Origin: Amycolatopsis pithecellobii
GTDB taxonomy: Bacteria; Actinomycetota; Actinomycetes; Mycobacteriales; Pseudonocardiaceae
Length of the DNA stretch: 59,349 bases
NCBI RefSeq assembly: GCF_009707865.1
Contig: NZ_WMBA01000051.1
Location: forward strand, 1-59,349
Direction of reading: 5' to 3'
Shown here: in pieces, positions 7,568 through 16,537 of the stretch
How positions within the stretch are numbered: position 1 is the stretch's first letter
Layout of the letters: every line of letters begins with the position of its first letter
The notes under the pieces: model-generated
What the model saw: the letters and a program-made list of their open reading frames with translations, nothing else
Database searches by the model: none
What the model was told of the DNA's origin: nothing
Position numbers and translations under genes: made by a program

Positions 7568-8889
7568 TTACTGCTCTCCTCGTAGGTCGGCCGCACGACG
7601 GCGACATCGTCGGGAATCCCGATCCGGGAGACGCCGCGCGCCCGGTCGGCGGGGTTGAGCGCACCGTCGGAGCCGGCGTCGGTGACGAGCCTGCCACCGA
7701 GATACACGCGGCGAAGCTCGTCCAGTGCACCGATGTCGTCGAGCGGATTTCGGGCCCACACCGCGAAATCGGCCACTTTGCCGGGCTCGATCGTGCCGAT
7801 CCAGTCGTCGGCCCGCATCAGCCGCGCGCCGTTGATCGTCGCGGCGCGCAACGCCTCGGCCGCGGTGAGCCCGACGTCCACCAGCCGCTGAATCTCGCGC
7901 AGGCCACTTTCGGCGATCGGGTACTTGTCACCGCCGCTGCAGATCGTGATACCGCTTTCCTTGGCACGCAACACAGTCTCGCGATGCGCGGGAGCCAGCC
8001 GGGACGCCTTGGCCCTGGTCGCGTCGGGCCACATGTGCTCGCAGGCGAACTCGTCGTCGTGCGTGACGCCGATTGTCGGCACCAGGAACGTGCCGCGCTC
8101 GGCCATCATGTCGATCGTCTGCTCGTCGAGGTCGTAGCCGTGTTCGATCGCGTCGATCCCGGCGTCCAGTGCGTCCCGTGTCGCCTGGCCGCCACCGGCG
8201 TGCGCGGTGACCTGCCTGCCGCGGCCGTGGGCGATGGTGCAGATCGCCGCCACTTCTTCTTTCGTCAGCTGCAGATCGCCGACTCCCTCACCGGCCTGCA
8301 TTCCGCCGGTCACCACGATTTTGATGAGATCGACGCCCATCGTGATCTGCTGGCGGGTCTGCTTCATCGCCTCGGTCGTGCCGTCGATCTCGATAGCGTC
8401 CCGCACGTACTGGTATTGCTTGGGCCCGCGGTTGAGGTGCCCGCCGGTGCAGCGCATCAGATGCCCGGCACCGAAAATGCGCGGCCCGGTGAACTGACCG
8501 GTCGCGAAGGCGTCGCGCCAGGCGAGGTCGATGTACTCGGCCTCACCGGTGACGCGCACCGTCGTGATGCCGACCCGCAGCGCGTCGATGGCGTTCTGCC
8601 CCGCGCGGATGCTGCGCCGTGCCTGGGTTTCGAAGAAACCGTAGTTCGTCGGGTCGGGGATGAGCAGGCCGAGATGCGCGTGACAGTCCCACAATCCCGG
8701 GGTGACCCACCCGCCGCCGAGATCGACGACCCGCGCGTTCCGGTCACGCCCGCCAGGTGCCCGGCCCACGGCGGTGATCCGCCCGTCCTCGACGTGGATC
8801 TCCGCGCCGCTCAGCACATCCCCGTTCTCGACGTCGATGACCGAGCAGTTCGCCAGCACGAGCGGGGTCACCGGTGCACGTTCCGTCAT
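7564..8889 (-). CDS. Metal-dependent amidohydrolase (imidazolonepropionase/prolidase-like)
   Basis: A 441-residue amidohydrolase-superfamily TIM barrel. Metal site: HAH in WDCHAHLGL, a potentially carboxylated Lys in VDLIKIVVTGG, His in VTAHAGG, His in IEHGYDLD, and Asp in CSGGDKYP. The pattern resembles the group that contains imidazolonepropionase-like and Xaa-Pro dipeptidase-like metal hydrolases. It is cytoplasmic, with no signal peptide. It lies directly after the substrate-binding lipoprotein gene with an ATGA overlap, so I infer it opens a C-N bond (cyclic amide, lactam or dipeptide) in the imported compound. The ATG was chosen because it sits exactly at that overlap. Confidence 0.9.
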   Translation of the reverse strand: MTERAPVTPLVLANCSVIDVENGDVLSGAEIHVEDGRITAVGRAPGGRDRNARVVDLGGGWVTPGLWDCHAHLGLLIPDPTNYGFFETQARRSIRAGQNAIDALRVGITTVRVTGEAEYIDLAWRDAFATGQFTGPRIFGAGHLMRCTGGHLNRGPKQYQYVRDAIEIDGTTEAMKQTRQQITMGVDLIKIVVTGGMQAGEGVGDLQLTKEEVAAICTIAHGRGRQVTAHAGGGQATRDALDAGIDAIEHGYDLDEQTIDMMAERGTFLVPTIGVTHDDEFACEHMWPDATRAKASRLAPAHRETVLRAKESGITICSGGDKYPIAESGLREIQRLVDVGLTAAEALRAATINGARLMRADDWIGTIEPGKVADFAVWARNPLDDIGALDELRRVYLGGRLVTDAGSDGALNPADRARGVSRIGIPDDVAVVRPTYEESSK

Positions 8890-10439
8890 CCGCTCACCCC
8901 GACATTCGCCAGGCACGGGAACCCGCCGAGGCACGGGGAGAACCCGCTGATCTTCTTGCCGTACGCGATGATCTCCAGTGGACGGATCACCACGATCGCC
9001 CCGAGCGGGTCGGTGACCAGTTCCTTCGAAACCGACTGCAGCTGGCTCCCCTGTGTCGCCGGATCCGCCGAACTCCTTGCCGCGTCGACGGCCTTGTCGA
9101 CGTCGGGGCTGCTCAGGTTGCCGGGGTTCGTGGTGCCGCCGGGGCCGAAGACCCGGGCCACACCGGTGGCGAGGTCGAACGGGGTGAAGAAGCCGGTCAC
9201 CGTGGATTCGAGTGTCTTCTTGACCCACATGCCGTCCGAGACCGCATAGCCCGCCGACGGGATGTCGATCTTGAGCTGGATGTTGAGCTTGGCGAGCTGG
9301 GCCTGCATCGCTTCGGTGAGCGACTTGTAGGCGGGCGCGATCGTCGTCGTCAGCGGGAATCCGCCCGCGTAGCCCGCCTGTGCCATCAGCTGCTTGGCCT
9401 TCTCGAGGTCATAGGGTGCCGTGACATTGCCGCCGTGACCGATCGTGCCCTCTTGGAACACCTGGCCGGAGATGTCGGCCTTGTCGAGGTACAGCGTCTT
9501 CGAGATGGCCGCCCGGTCGAGTGCCAGGCTGATTGCCTGCCGTACCAACGGGTTCTTGTACGCGGGCACGTGATCGGGGTTGACCTGCAACGCGATGTAC
9601 TTCACGCCGGGCGCGTCCATGGTGTTCAGCTGACCCGCCTGCGCGTCGGCGATCTGCGACGGATCGATCTGGGCCGCGTCGTCCCGGCCGGTGCGCACCG
9701 CGTTGAGCCGGGCTGTCGCGTCGGGGATGAAGTCGATCGTGACGTTGTCCAGCAGCACCGATTTGGCGTCCCAGTAAGCGGGGTTCTTCTTCAACGTGAT
9801 GGACACGCCGGGCTTGTAGGCGTCCATTGTGTACTGTCCAAGACCGACCGGGGCGTTCACGAGCCCGTCGAAACTCTTCGGCGACGCCATCATGCCCGCG
9901 CGGTCGGCCAGGTCCATCACGATCAGCGCGTCCGGTTTGGTCAGCGTCAGCTTGACGTGCGTGGGATCGAGAACCGCCGTGCTCTGCAGGCTGGTCAGCA
10001 ACGCGGCCGTCGTCGAGGACGGGAGCGTCTTGGACCGGTCGAGGTTGGCCTTGACCACGTTCGCGTCGAACGGCGTGCCGTCGGGGAAGGTCAGGCCCTC
10101 GCGCAGGGTCAGCGTCAGCGTCTTGAGGTCGGGAGAGAACTGCCACGACGTGGCCAGCCCCGGCGCCGGCTTTCCGCCGGCGTCGACGTGGACCAGGGTG
10201 TCGTAGATCAACTGCAGGATATTGTAGTTCGGGCCGCCCGAGGTCAGCGCCGGGTCGAGCTTGTCGACCGCGAGGTAGTAGGCCAGCCGCGCCGAACCAC
10301 CGGGCTTGGGCGCCGAGGTGGACGTGCCGGTACCGGCGGTGTTCGCGCCGCCGCACGCCGACAGCGTGAGGACCGCGGCGAGGGCCATGGACAGGAACGC
10401 CAGATGCGCCGGTCGTGCCGAGCGGGCTGATGAGAACAC
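8886..10439 (-). CDS. ABC transporter substrate-binding lipoprotein (SBP family 5)
   Basis: Predicted 517-residue lipoprotein of the dipeptide/oligopeptide/nickel-binding family (SBP_bac_5). The N-terminus has a positively charged stretch, a hydrophobic core and a lipobox ending LTLSAC, so the mature protein would be tethered to the outer face of the membrane. I chose the GTG start because a strong GGAGG lies five bases before it, although an ATG 13 codons upstream is also in frame. It is the first gene of the ten-gene operon running left. Its partner permeases and ATPases are just upstream (10520-14507). An AT-rich region with a degenerate operator lies directly before it. Confidence 0.93.
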   Translation of the reverse strand: MFSSARSARPAHLAFLSMALAAVLTLSACGGANTAGTGTSTSAPKPGGSARLAYYLAVDKLDPALTSGGPNYNILQLIYDTLVHVDAGGKPAPGLATSWQFSPDLKTLTLTLREGLTFPDGTPFDANVVKANLDRSKTLPSSTTAALLTSLQSTAVLDPTHVKLTLTKPDALIVMDLADRAGMMASPKSFDGLVNAPVGLGQYTMDAYKPGVSITLKKNPAYWDAKSVLLDNVTIDFIPDATARLNAVRTGRDDAAQIDPSQIADAQAGQLNTMDAPGVKYIALQVNPDHVPAYKNPLVRQAISLALDRAAISKTLYLDKADISGQVFQEGTIGHGGNVTAPYDLEKAKQLMAQAGYAGGFPLTTTIAPAYKSLTEAMQAQLAKLNIQLKIDIPSAGYAVSDGMWVKKTLESTVTGFFTPFDLATGVARVFGPGGTTNPGNLSSPDVDKAVDAARSSADPATQGSQLQSVSKELVTDPLGAIVVIRPLEIIAYGKKISGFSPCLGGFPCLANVGVSG

Positions 10440-10455
10440 CGCTACCTCCGGGGAG

Positions 10456-10484
10456 TTTGATTTCAAGTATTTTATCAATTATCT
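10456..10484. promoter_or_regulatory. AT-rich promoter region with degenerate TTGA/TCAA operator
   Basis: A short AT-rich island in GC-rich surroundings, 17-45 bases before the lipoprotein GTG. It contains TTTGATTTCAAG and TTTTATCAATTAT, i.e. TTGA and TCAA half-sites like those in the exact repeats at 21364 and 30555, but with different spacing. I read it as the promoter/operator of the lipoprotein operon; the match to the regulon motif is weak. Confidence 0.4.
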
Positions 10485-10519
10485 GGCCAGACCGCGACGG
10501 CGTTTCCGAACCGTTGCGG

Positions 10520-11530
10520 CTAGCTCTCCGGCGTCGTCAGCAGGTGACACGCCGCGGAACCACCGCCCGCGACCGGGACCGGCGCCGGTTCGACGTTCCG
10601 GCAGATGTCCATCACGCGCGGGCACCGGGTGTTGAACCGGCAGCCCGCCGGGACATGCCGCGGATCGGGAATGTCCCCACCGAGGATCACGCGCTCACGA
10701 TGCCGCTGCGCCCGTGGTTCGGGCACCGGCACGGCCGACAGCAACGCCTGGGTGTAGGGATGCGCCGGTGCCGCGAAAAGCCGCTCGGTCGGGCTCTCTT
10801 CGACGATGCGACCGAGGTACATCACGATGATGCGGTCCGCGATATGCCGCACCACCGCCAGGTCGTGCGAGATGAACAGATACGACATCTCGAGCCTGCG
10901 CTGCAAGGTTTCCAGCAGCGCGACGATCTGGTTCTGCGTCGAGACGTCCAGCGCCGAAACGGCCTCGTCACAGATCAGCACATCCGGTTCGACGGCGATG
11001 GCCCGCGCGATGGCGATGCGCTGCCGCTGCCCGCCGGAGAACTCGTACGGATACCGGTCCAGGAACGCCGGGTTGAGCCCCACCAGCCGCATCAGCTCGG
11101 CGGCCCGATCGGACCTGGCCCTGCGGCCGGAATCGGTGTGCACCCGCAGCGGCTCCGTGATGATCGTTTCGATCGTCATGCTGGGGTCCAGCGACGAGAA
11201 CGGATCCTGGAACACCATCTGCACCCCGCGCCGGTACCCGCGGAACCGCCGGTCGGACAGCGCACTGATTTCGGTGCCGTTGAGCACGACCCGGCCCGCT
11301 TCCGGTTTGACCAGGCGCATGATCGCCCGCGCGGTGGTCGACTTGCCCGAACCGGATTCACCGACAAGGCCGAGCGTCTCCCCACGATCGAGGGTGAACC
11401 CGACGTGGTCCACCGCGCGGACATTTGCCTTGCTGCGCAAGGGAAGTCCGCGAACGGGGAAGCTCACGCTCAGGTCCGACACCTCGAGTCGCGTGGTGCC
11501 CACCGGGGCGGCCAGTTCACTGGTGGTCAT
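10520..11530 (-). CDS. Oligopeptide ABC transporter ATP-binding protein (DppF/OppF-like)
   Basis: A 336-residue ATPase. Walker A GESGSGKST is at residues 57-65, the signature SGGQRQR follows PYEF, Walker B is LICDEAVSALD, and the H-loop is ISHDLAVVRH. The C-terminal cysteine-bearing oligopeptide/dipeptide extension (CRFNTRCPRVMDIC) is typical of OppF/DppF and may bind an Fe-S cluster. It powers the importer formed by the two permeases and second ATPase upstream. An 81-base gap separates it from the upstream ATPase gene, the only loose junction in the transporter operon. Confidence 0.95.
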   Translation of the reverse strand: MTTSELAAPVGTTRLEVSDLSVSFPVRGLPLRSKANVRAVDHVGFTLDRGETLGLVGESGSGKSTTARAIMRLVKPEAGRVVLNGTEISALSDRRFRGYRRGVQMVFQDPFSSLDPSMTIETIITEPLRVHTDSGRRARSDRAAELMRLVGLNPAFLDRYPYEFSGGQRQRIAIARAIAVEPDVLICDEAVSALDVSTQNQIVALLETLQRRLEMSYLFISHDLAVVRHIADRIIVMYLGRIVEESPTERLFAAPAHPYTQALLSAVPVPEPRAQRHRERVILGGDIPDPRHVPAGCRFNTRCPRVMDICRNVEPAPVPVAGGGSAACHLLTTPES

Positions 11531-11611
11531 GGCGCGCCCTCACTGTGCCTGTCGTTGACAATCCGACCGCAGTCACGGCTGTCCGCGTGGCGTAGCCCGG
11601 CTTCCGGTTGA

Positions 11612-12619
11612 TCACGGGCGGCCTACATTCGGTCGGATTGCCAAGTGGAGTTCGTCGGCACGGATACATCGGTGCTGTTCCCCTTCCGGACCCGTGACCA
11701 GTGCGACCGTCTCGTGCGCGCAGGCCTCGACGGCGAACGGGCAGCGCGGCTCGAACCGGCACCCGGTCATCGCGGCCGGATCATCCGGCGGCCGGCCGGG
11801 GATGGACACCAGCGGCCCCGATATCCGGTCGATCGTCGGCGTCGCCCGCAACAGGCCACTGGTGTAGGGCTGCCGTGGATGCGCGAAGATCTCCTCGACG
11901 GTGTTGTGCTCGACGACCTGTCCCGCGTACATCACCACGACGCGATCGCACACGTCGGCCACCACACCCATGTTGTGCGTGATGAACACCAGCGCCAGCC
12001 CGAGTTCCCGCTGCATCCGTTTGAGCAGCTCGAGAATCTGGGCCTGGATCGTGACATCGAGCGCCGTCGTGGGTTCGTCGGCGATGAGCAGCCGTGGATC
12101 GGACGCGATCGCCAGCGCGATCATCACCCGCTGCCGCATCCCGCCGGACATCTCGTACGGGTAGCTCTTCGCCCGCGACGCCGCGCCCGGAATGCCCACC
12201 AGATCCAGCATTTCCACGGCCCGCTTATGCGCATCGGCACGCGAGCAACCGCGGTGGCGCCGGACGCCTTCCGCGATCTGCGCCCCGACCGTGAACGCGG
12301 GGTTCAGGCTCGTCATCGGCTCCTGGAAGATCATGCTCATTTCGTTGCCGCGCAAGTCTTCCAGCTCGGAACGGCGCAGGCCGACGAGTTCCTTTCCGGC
12401 GAGCTGGATACTGCCCGAGCCGACCTTCGACGTGCGTTTCGGCAGCAGCCCCAGCACCGCGAGACTCGTGATCGTCTTGCCGGAGCCGGATTCACCGACG
12501 ATGCCCAGTGTTTCGCCGGCGTGCACATCGAAACTGACGTCGTCGACGACCTTGCGCCAGCCGCCGCCGGACAGCAGTTCCACGTCGAGATCGCGCACCC
12601 GCAGGGTCGGTTCGGTCAT
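11612..12619 (-). CDS. Oligopeptide ABC transporter ATP-binding protein (DppD/OppD-like)
   Basis: A 335-residue ATPase of the DppD/OppD type: Walker [10 protein letters not shown]-loop [12 protein letters not shown], signature SGGMRQR, Walker [13 protein letters not shown]-loop [10 protein letters not shown] and the C-terminal oligo_HPY domain with [14 protein letters not shown]. It pairs with the DppF-like ATPase to form the asymmetric ATP motor. The ATG start overlaps the permease stop (ATGA), indicating co-translation. Confidence 0.95.
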   Translation of the reverse strand: MTEPTLRVRDLDVELLSGGGWRKVVDDVSFDVHAGETLGIVGESGSGKTITSLAVLGLLPKRTSKVGSGSIQLAGKELVGLRRSELEDLRGNEMSMIFQEPMTSLNPAFTVGAQIAEGVRRHRGCSRADAHKRAVEMLDLVGIPGAASRAKSYPYEMSGGMRQRVMIALAIASDPRLLIADEPTTALDVTIQAQILELLKRMQRELGLALVFITHNMGVVADVCDRVVVMYAGQVVEHNTVEEIFAHPRQPYTSGLLRATPTIDRISGPLVSIPGRPPDDPAAMTGCRFEPRCPFAVEACAHETVALVTGPEGEQHRCIRADELHLAIRPNVGRP

Positions 12620-13566
12620 CGTCGCGACTCCCGGCCGATCGAATCGCGGATCCCGTCCCCGAACAGGTTCAGCGCGAGCACGGTCAGTGCGATCGCGGCA
12701 CCGGGAAACAGGATCAGCGTGGGTGCCTGGCTGATCCGGCTGAACGCGTCCCCCAGCATCGTCCCCCAGCTGGCATCCGGTGGCCGCACGCCGAGGCCGA
12801 TGAAGCTCAGCGAGGCTTCGACAAGCATCGTCGCGCCGGCGAGCAGTGACGTGAAGACGATCAGCGGCGGCAGCACGTTCGGCAGGATGTGCCGGAAGAT
12901 GATCACCGGGGTCGAGGTCCCGATACTGCGGGCGGCCTCCACATAGGTTTCTTCCTTGATGTGCATGGTCGTGCTGCGGACCAGCCGCAGCACCCGCGGG
13001 GCGACGATCACGCCGACCGCGAGCATCGCGTTGGTGACCCCGGCCCCGGTCACGCTGATCACGCCGATCGCGAGCACCAGCGCGGGAAAGCTCATCAGCG
13101 CGTCGGTCAGCGCCATGATGACCTGATCGACGCGGCGGCCCAGATAACCGGCGGCAAGACCGGGGATCACGCCGATCACCAGCGCCGTCGCGGTGGCCAC
13201 GCCCGCGGCCTGCAACGAGACCCGGCCCCCGTACAGCAGCCGGGAGAACACGTCACGGCCCAGCAGATCGGTGCCCAGCCAGTGGCTTCCGCTCGGCGGC
13301 AGCAACGACGCGCTCAGGTCCTGCGCCAGCGGATCGTACGGGGCGATCAGCGGTGCGAGCACACACGTGACCAGCACCAGCAGCAGGAAGATCAGGGCAC
13401 CGACGGCGAGCCGCTGACGCACGAACCGGCGCAGGAACCGGTATCGCACGCGCCGCGCCGGAACCCCGCCGTCATCGCCCGTGCCGGCCAGCGCCGCGTA
13501 ACGGTCCCAGGCGTCGACCGTGGTTTCCGGTCCGGCTCCGATGGCCGGGTCGTTTCGCAGTGTCAC
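12616..13566 (-). CDS. Oligopeptide ABC transporter permease (DppC-like)
   Basis: A 316-residue inner-membrane permease with an N-terminal cytoplasmic tail, a first membrane helix (AVGALIFLLLVLVTCVLAPL), the OppC/DppC periplasmic motif SHWLGTDLLGRDVFSR, and the EAA loop EAARSIGTSTPVIIFRHILPN contacting the ATPases; about six helices in all. The GTG start lies in a GTGA overlap with the upstream permease stop; the open frame continues far upstream but that part reads as a shadow of the neighbouring gene. Confidence 0.94.
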   Translation of the reverse strand: MTLRNDPAIGAGPETTVDAWDRYAALAGTGDDGGVPARRVRYRFLRRFVRQRLAVGALIFLLLVLVTCVLAPLIAPYDPLAQDLSASLLPPSGSHWLGTDLLGRDVFSRLLYGGRVSLQAAGVATATALVIGVIPGLAAGYLGRRVDQVIMALTDALMSFPALVLAIGVISVTGAGVTNAMLAVGVIVAPRVLRLVRSTTMHIKEETYVEAARSIGTSTPVIIFRHILPNVLPPLIVFTSLLAGATMLVEASLSFIGLGVRPPDASWGTMLGDAFSRISQAPTLILFPGAAIALTVLALNLFGDGIRDSIGRESRR

Positions 13567-14507
13567 GTCGCACGCACCCGCGGGTTGAGGTAGCCGTAAG
13601 CGATGTCGGTGAGCAAGTTGACTCCCATCACGATCAGGGCGGTCACCATGACGACGGCCTGAATGACCGGCAGGTCCTTCTGTCCCACCGCGGAGATGGC
13701 GAAACTCCCGAGCCCCGGCAGGTTGAAGATCTGCTCGACGACGAGAGAACCACCGAGCAGGAACGAAACCTGGAAACTGAAGATGGTGAGAATGGGGGCG
13801 CCGGCGTTCTTCAGCGCGTGCTTGAGATTGACCTTGTGCGAGCGGATGCCGATCATCCGCGCGGTCCGGATGTAGTCCTGCTGCAACGTTTCCGACAGCG
13901 CGCTGCGGGTGTGCCTTGCCAGTTCCGCCGCCGCCGCGAGGCCGAGGGTCACCGCGGGCAGTGTGATGTGCTCGAGCCAGCCGCCGGGGTCGGTCGTCCA
14001 CGGCACGTAGCCGACCGCGGGCAGCACGTTGAGTTTCAGCGAGAACCCGATGATCAGCAACAGCCCCAGCCAGAAGGCGGGCATCGCGATACCGACCGTG
14101 CTGAGCGCGGTGATGGCCCGGTCGAGCACCGTGCCGCGGTGCGTCGCCGCGAGAATACCGACCGGAATCCCGATCGCCAGTGCGACCACGAGTGCGGCCA
14201 CCGTCAGCGAGAGGGTGACCGGGAAGCGTTCCTGGATCGAGGACACAACCGAGGTCTGGTCGTACAGCGAGGTGCCGAAACGGCCCTGCGCCAGCCCGGA
14301 AATCCAGTGCCAGTACTGCTCCCAGACCGGCTTGTCGAGGCCGAGCTGGCTGCGGATCGCCGCGACCTGTGCGGGATCCGCATCCTGGCCCGCGATCGCC
14401 GACGCCGGGTCACCGGGAATCAGGTAGACCAGGCCGAAAGCGCCGATCGAGACCAGGAACAGCAGCGGGACCATCCGCGCGACGCGCCACGCCGTCAGTC
14501 TCAGCAT
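13563..14507 (-). CDS. Oligopeptide ABC transporter permease (DppB-like)
   Basis: A 314-residue permease with the DppB/OppB signature: an N-terminal helix (MVPLLFLVSIGAFGLVYLIPGDPA), LGLDKPVWEQYWHW, and the EAA loop region with HALKNAGAPILT near residue 225. About six membrane helices are visible. It is the first gene of the four-gene transporter operon B-C-D-F and is divergent from the TPP enzyme at 14777, with a 269-base intergenic region carrying two putative operators. Confidence 0.94.
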   Translation of the reverse strand: MLRLTAWRVARMVPLLFLVSIGAFGLVYLIPGDPASAIAGQDADPAQVAAIRSQLGLDKPVWEQYWHWISGLAQGRFGTSLYDQTSVVSSIQERFPVTLSLTVAALVVALAIGIPVGILAATHRGTVLDRAITALSTVGIAMPAFWLGLLLIIGFSLKLNVLPAVGYVPWTTDPGGWLEHITLPAVTLGLAAAAELARHTRSALSETLQQDYIRTARMIGIRSHKVNLKHALKNAGAPILTIFSFQVSFLLGGSLVVEQIFNLPGLGSFAISAVGQKDLPVIQAVVMVTALIVMGVNLLTDIAYGYLNPRVRAT

Positions 14508-14656
14508 CGCTCACCCACCGTCCAAAGTGCAGTCCGGTCCGCCGCTGGCCGAACCGGAGCCGCACGGTGCACACTGGGACACCGTTTTGGCCTGCCGGGT
14601 CGGTTGGTGCGGTTCAGCATGAACTCGGGCTGACCACATGTCAATGTCTTTTGATC

Positions 14657-14674
14657 TTTGATATGTAATCCAAG
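14657..14674. promoter_or_regulatory. Degenerate GntR-type operator
   Basis: TTTGATATGTAATCCAAG resembles the 21364 site (TTTGATTTATTGTCAAG) with one inserted base. It lies in the divergent intergenic region between the dppB-like gene and the TPP enzyme, on the transporter side, so it could control that operon. This is inference from similarity and position. Confidence 0.4.
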
Positions 14675-14708
14675 CACTCCCACTGCGTTGATCCTCGCGC
14701 ATCGCCAG

Positions 14709-14731
14709 AGATTTGACAACAGATCAAATCT
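14709..14731. promoter_or_regulatory. Putative GntR operator, perfect 8-bp inverted repeat
   Basis: Arms AGATTTGA and TCAAATCT are perfectly complementary around a 7-base spacer. Positions 14712-14730 match 15 of 19 bases of the exact repeat at 30555-30573. The site is 46 bases upstream of the TPP-enzyme start, a normal promoter distance. This is the most symmetric copy of the island-wide motif, so it is the best guide to the true operator. Confidence 0.65.
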
Positions 14732-14776
14732 GGCCTTAACGTTCCCGCAACAACCTCGATCGATGGGACCCCCGTC

Positions 14777-16402
14777 ATGGAAATGACCGGCGGCGAGGCC
14801 CTGGCCCGCCAGCTCGTCCTCGAAGGTGTCACCGATGTGTTCGGCGTCCCCGGTGCCCAACTGGACTGGGCTACCGACGGACTGGCACAGGTGGCCGGCA
14901 AGATCCGCTTCCACAACACCCGGCACGAGCAGGCGACGACGTATCTGGCCGACGGTTACGCGCGGGCGAGCGGCCGTCCCGGGGTGGCGATGGTGGTGCC
15001 CGGCCCTGGGGTGCTGAATGCGCTGTCGGGTCTGGCGACCGCGTGGGCGTGCTCGTCGCCGGTGCTGCTCATCGCCGGGCAGATCCCGTCGCACACACTC
15101 GGCCGTGGTTTCGGGATGCTGCACGAGATCCCGCGCCAGTCCGAGATCATCGGTGCGCTCACCACGTGGCAGCGGCTCGCCCGCCGCCCGCAGGACATCC
15201 CGCGGCTGGTCCGGGCGGCGTGCACCGAGCTGGCGACCGGACGTCCGCGCCCGGTGGCGCTGGAGATCCCGCCCGATATCCTGCAGGCCACGGCGGAGGT
15301 CGAACTGTGCGCGCCCGAGCCGGGTTTCGACGGGCGGATCCACCCCGATCCGGCGGTCGTGGAGCAGGCCGCGGCCGCGCTGCGCGGGGCGGCTCGTCCG
15401 GTGATCGTCGCGGGCTGGGGGGTGCAGGCGGCGAACGGGTCGGCGGCGGTCACCCGGCTCGCGGAGACCATCGGTGCGCCGGTGGTGACGACCCTGAACG
15501 GGCGTGGCGCGATCTCCGACCGCCACCCGCTCGCCGTCATGCCCACGCCGGGGGTGGACATCCTCGCCGAGGCGGATGTGGTGGTCGCGATCGGCACGCG
15601 GTTCATGTTGCTGTCCGGCGATCCGGTGCCGGTCGCACCCGGGGCGCGGGTCATTTCGGTCAACGCCGACCTCGACGATTTCGCGGCACCACGGCCGGTG
15701 GACGTCGCGGTCCAGGCCGATGCGGCACTCGGCGCGGAAGCCATCGCCGAGGCCTACGGTGCCCCGGCCGACACCGGTCCCGCGCGGGAACGGGTGGATG
15801 CGGCGCGGCGCGGCGCCGAGGCCCGATATGCCGCGGTCACACCGCAGGCGGAGTACGCGAAAGCCTTACGTGCAGCCATTCCCGATGACGGGATCCTGGT
15901 GAACGAACTGACTCAGGTCGGGTATTTCGCCAATGCCGCGTATCCCGTTTACCAGCCGCGGACGTTTCTTACACCGGGGTACCAGGGCACGCTCGGCTAC
16001 GGTTTCCCGACCGGCCTGGGCGCCAAGGTCGCGCGGCCGGATGTGCCCGTCGTATCGATCAGCGGTGACGGTGGTTTCGGCTGGAACCTGCAAGAACTGG
16101 CGACGGCGCGGCGGTTCGGTATCGGGCTGGTGGCGGTGGTGTTCGTGGACGGGCAGTTCACCAACGTCAAACGCCTGCAGCAGGCCAAGTTCGACGGCCG
16201 GGTGATCGGCTCGGACCTCACCAACCCGGATTTCGCCGCGCTGGCGGAAGCCTTCGGCGTGACCGCCCGCCGCGCCGACTCCCCGGAAACCCTGTCCCAC
16301 GAACTACGGTCGGCGATCGCCGCCGATGAACCGGCCCTGATCGCCGTCACGGTCGGGACGATGGCCGACCCCTGGCCGCTGCTCCCCACCCGGCCGGGCT
16401 GA
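14777..16402 (+). CDS. Thiamine-diphosphate-dependent enzyme (acetolactate synthase/benzoylformate decarboxylase-like)
   Basis: A 541-residue three-domain TPP enzyme: HEQATTYLADGYARASG with activating Glu51, the central domain VIVAGWGVQAANGS, and the C-terminal SGDGGFGWNLQELATA with the GDG-N region continuing to VFVDGQFTN. It is distinct from the TPP enzyme at 2958 in sequence and operon. The family performs decarboxylation or carboligation of 2-oxo acids; which one applies is not decidable here. It is monocistronic, divergent from the ABC operon, and probably controlled by the inverted repeat just upstream. It ends in a terminator-like hairpin. Confidence 0.9.
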   Translation: MEMTGGEALARQLVLEGVTDVFGVPGAQLDWATDGLAQVAGKIRFHNTRHEQATTYLADGYARASGRPGVAMVVPGPGVLNALSGLATAWACSSPVLLIAGQIPSHTLGRGFGMLHEIPRQSEIIGALTTWQRLARRPQDIPRLVRAACTELATGRPRPVALEIPPDILQATAEVELCAPEPGFDGRIHPDPAVVEQAAAALRGAARPVIVAGWGVQAANGSAAVTRLAETIGAPVVTTLNGRGAISDRHPLAVMPTPGVDILAEADVVVAIGTRFMLLSGDPVPVAPGARVISVNADLDDFAAPRPVDVAVQADAALGAEAIAEAYGAPADTGPARERVDAARRGAEARYAAVTPQAEYAKALRAAIPDDGILVNELTQVGYFANAAYPVYQPRTFLTPGYQGTLGYGFPTGLGAKVARPDVPVVSISGDGGFGWNLQELATARRFGIGLVAVVFVDGQFTNVKRLQQAKFDGRVIGSDLTNPDFAALAEAFGVTARRADSPETLSHELRSAIAADEPALIAVTVGTMADPWPLLPTRPG

Positions 16403-16416
16403 CTCCGGTCGGGTGG
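16386..16416 (+). terminator. Hairpin overlapping the TPP-enzyme stop codon
   Basis: CCACCCGGCCGG (16386-16397) pairs with CCGGTCGGGTGG (16405-16416) in a 12-bp stem with one G-U pair; the 7-nt loop contains the TGA stop. No U-tract follows, which is usual for many actinobacterial terminators. It lies between convergent genes (TPP enzyme and GntR regulator). Confidence 0.6.
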
Positions 16417-16443
16417 CATGGCCCACCGCCGCCCGCCGGAGCA

Positions 16444-16482
16444 CCACTCACCCGGCCCCGCACAACAGCCACTCACCCGGCC
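16444..16482. repeat. 14-bp direct repeat
   Basis: CCACTCACCCGGCC occurs at 16444-16457 and again at 16469-16482, in the 135-base region between the convergent TPP-enzyme and GntR genes. No function is apparent; it may be a local duplication. Confidence 0.6.
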
Positions 16483-16537
16483 ATGCGGCGGACAGCGCCG
16501 AAGGGCACACCCGTCACGGCGCGGGCGCCGATACGAG

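Noticed and set aside
8874..10430. 518-codon rightward frame over the substrate-binding lipoprotein
   Set aside because: Antisense shadow rich in Arg, Gly and Val with no signal peptide or motif.
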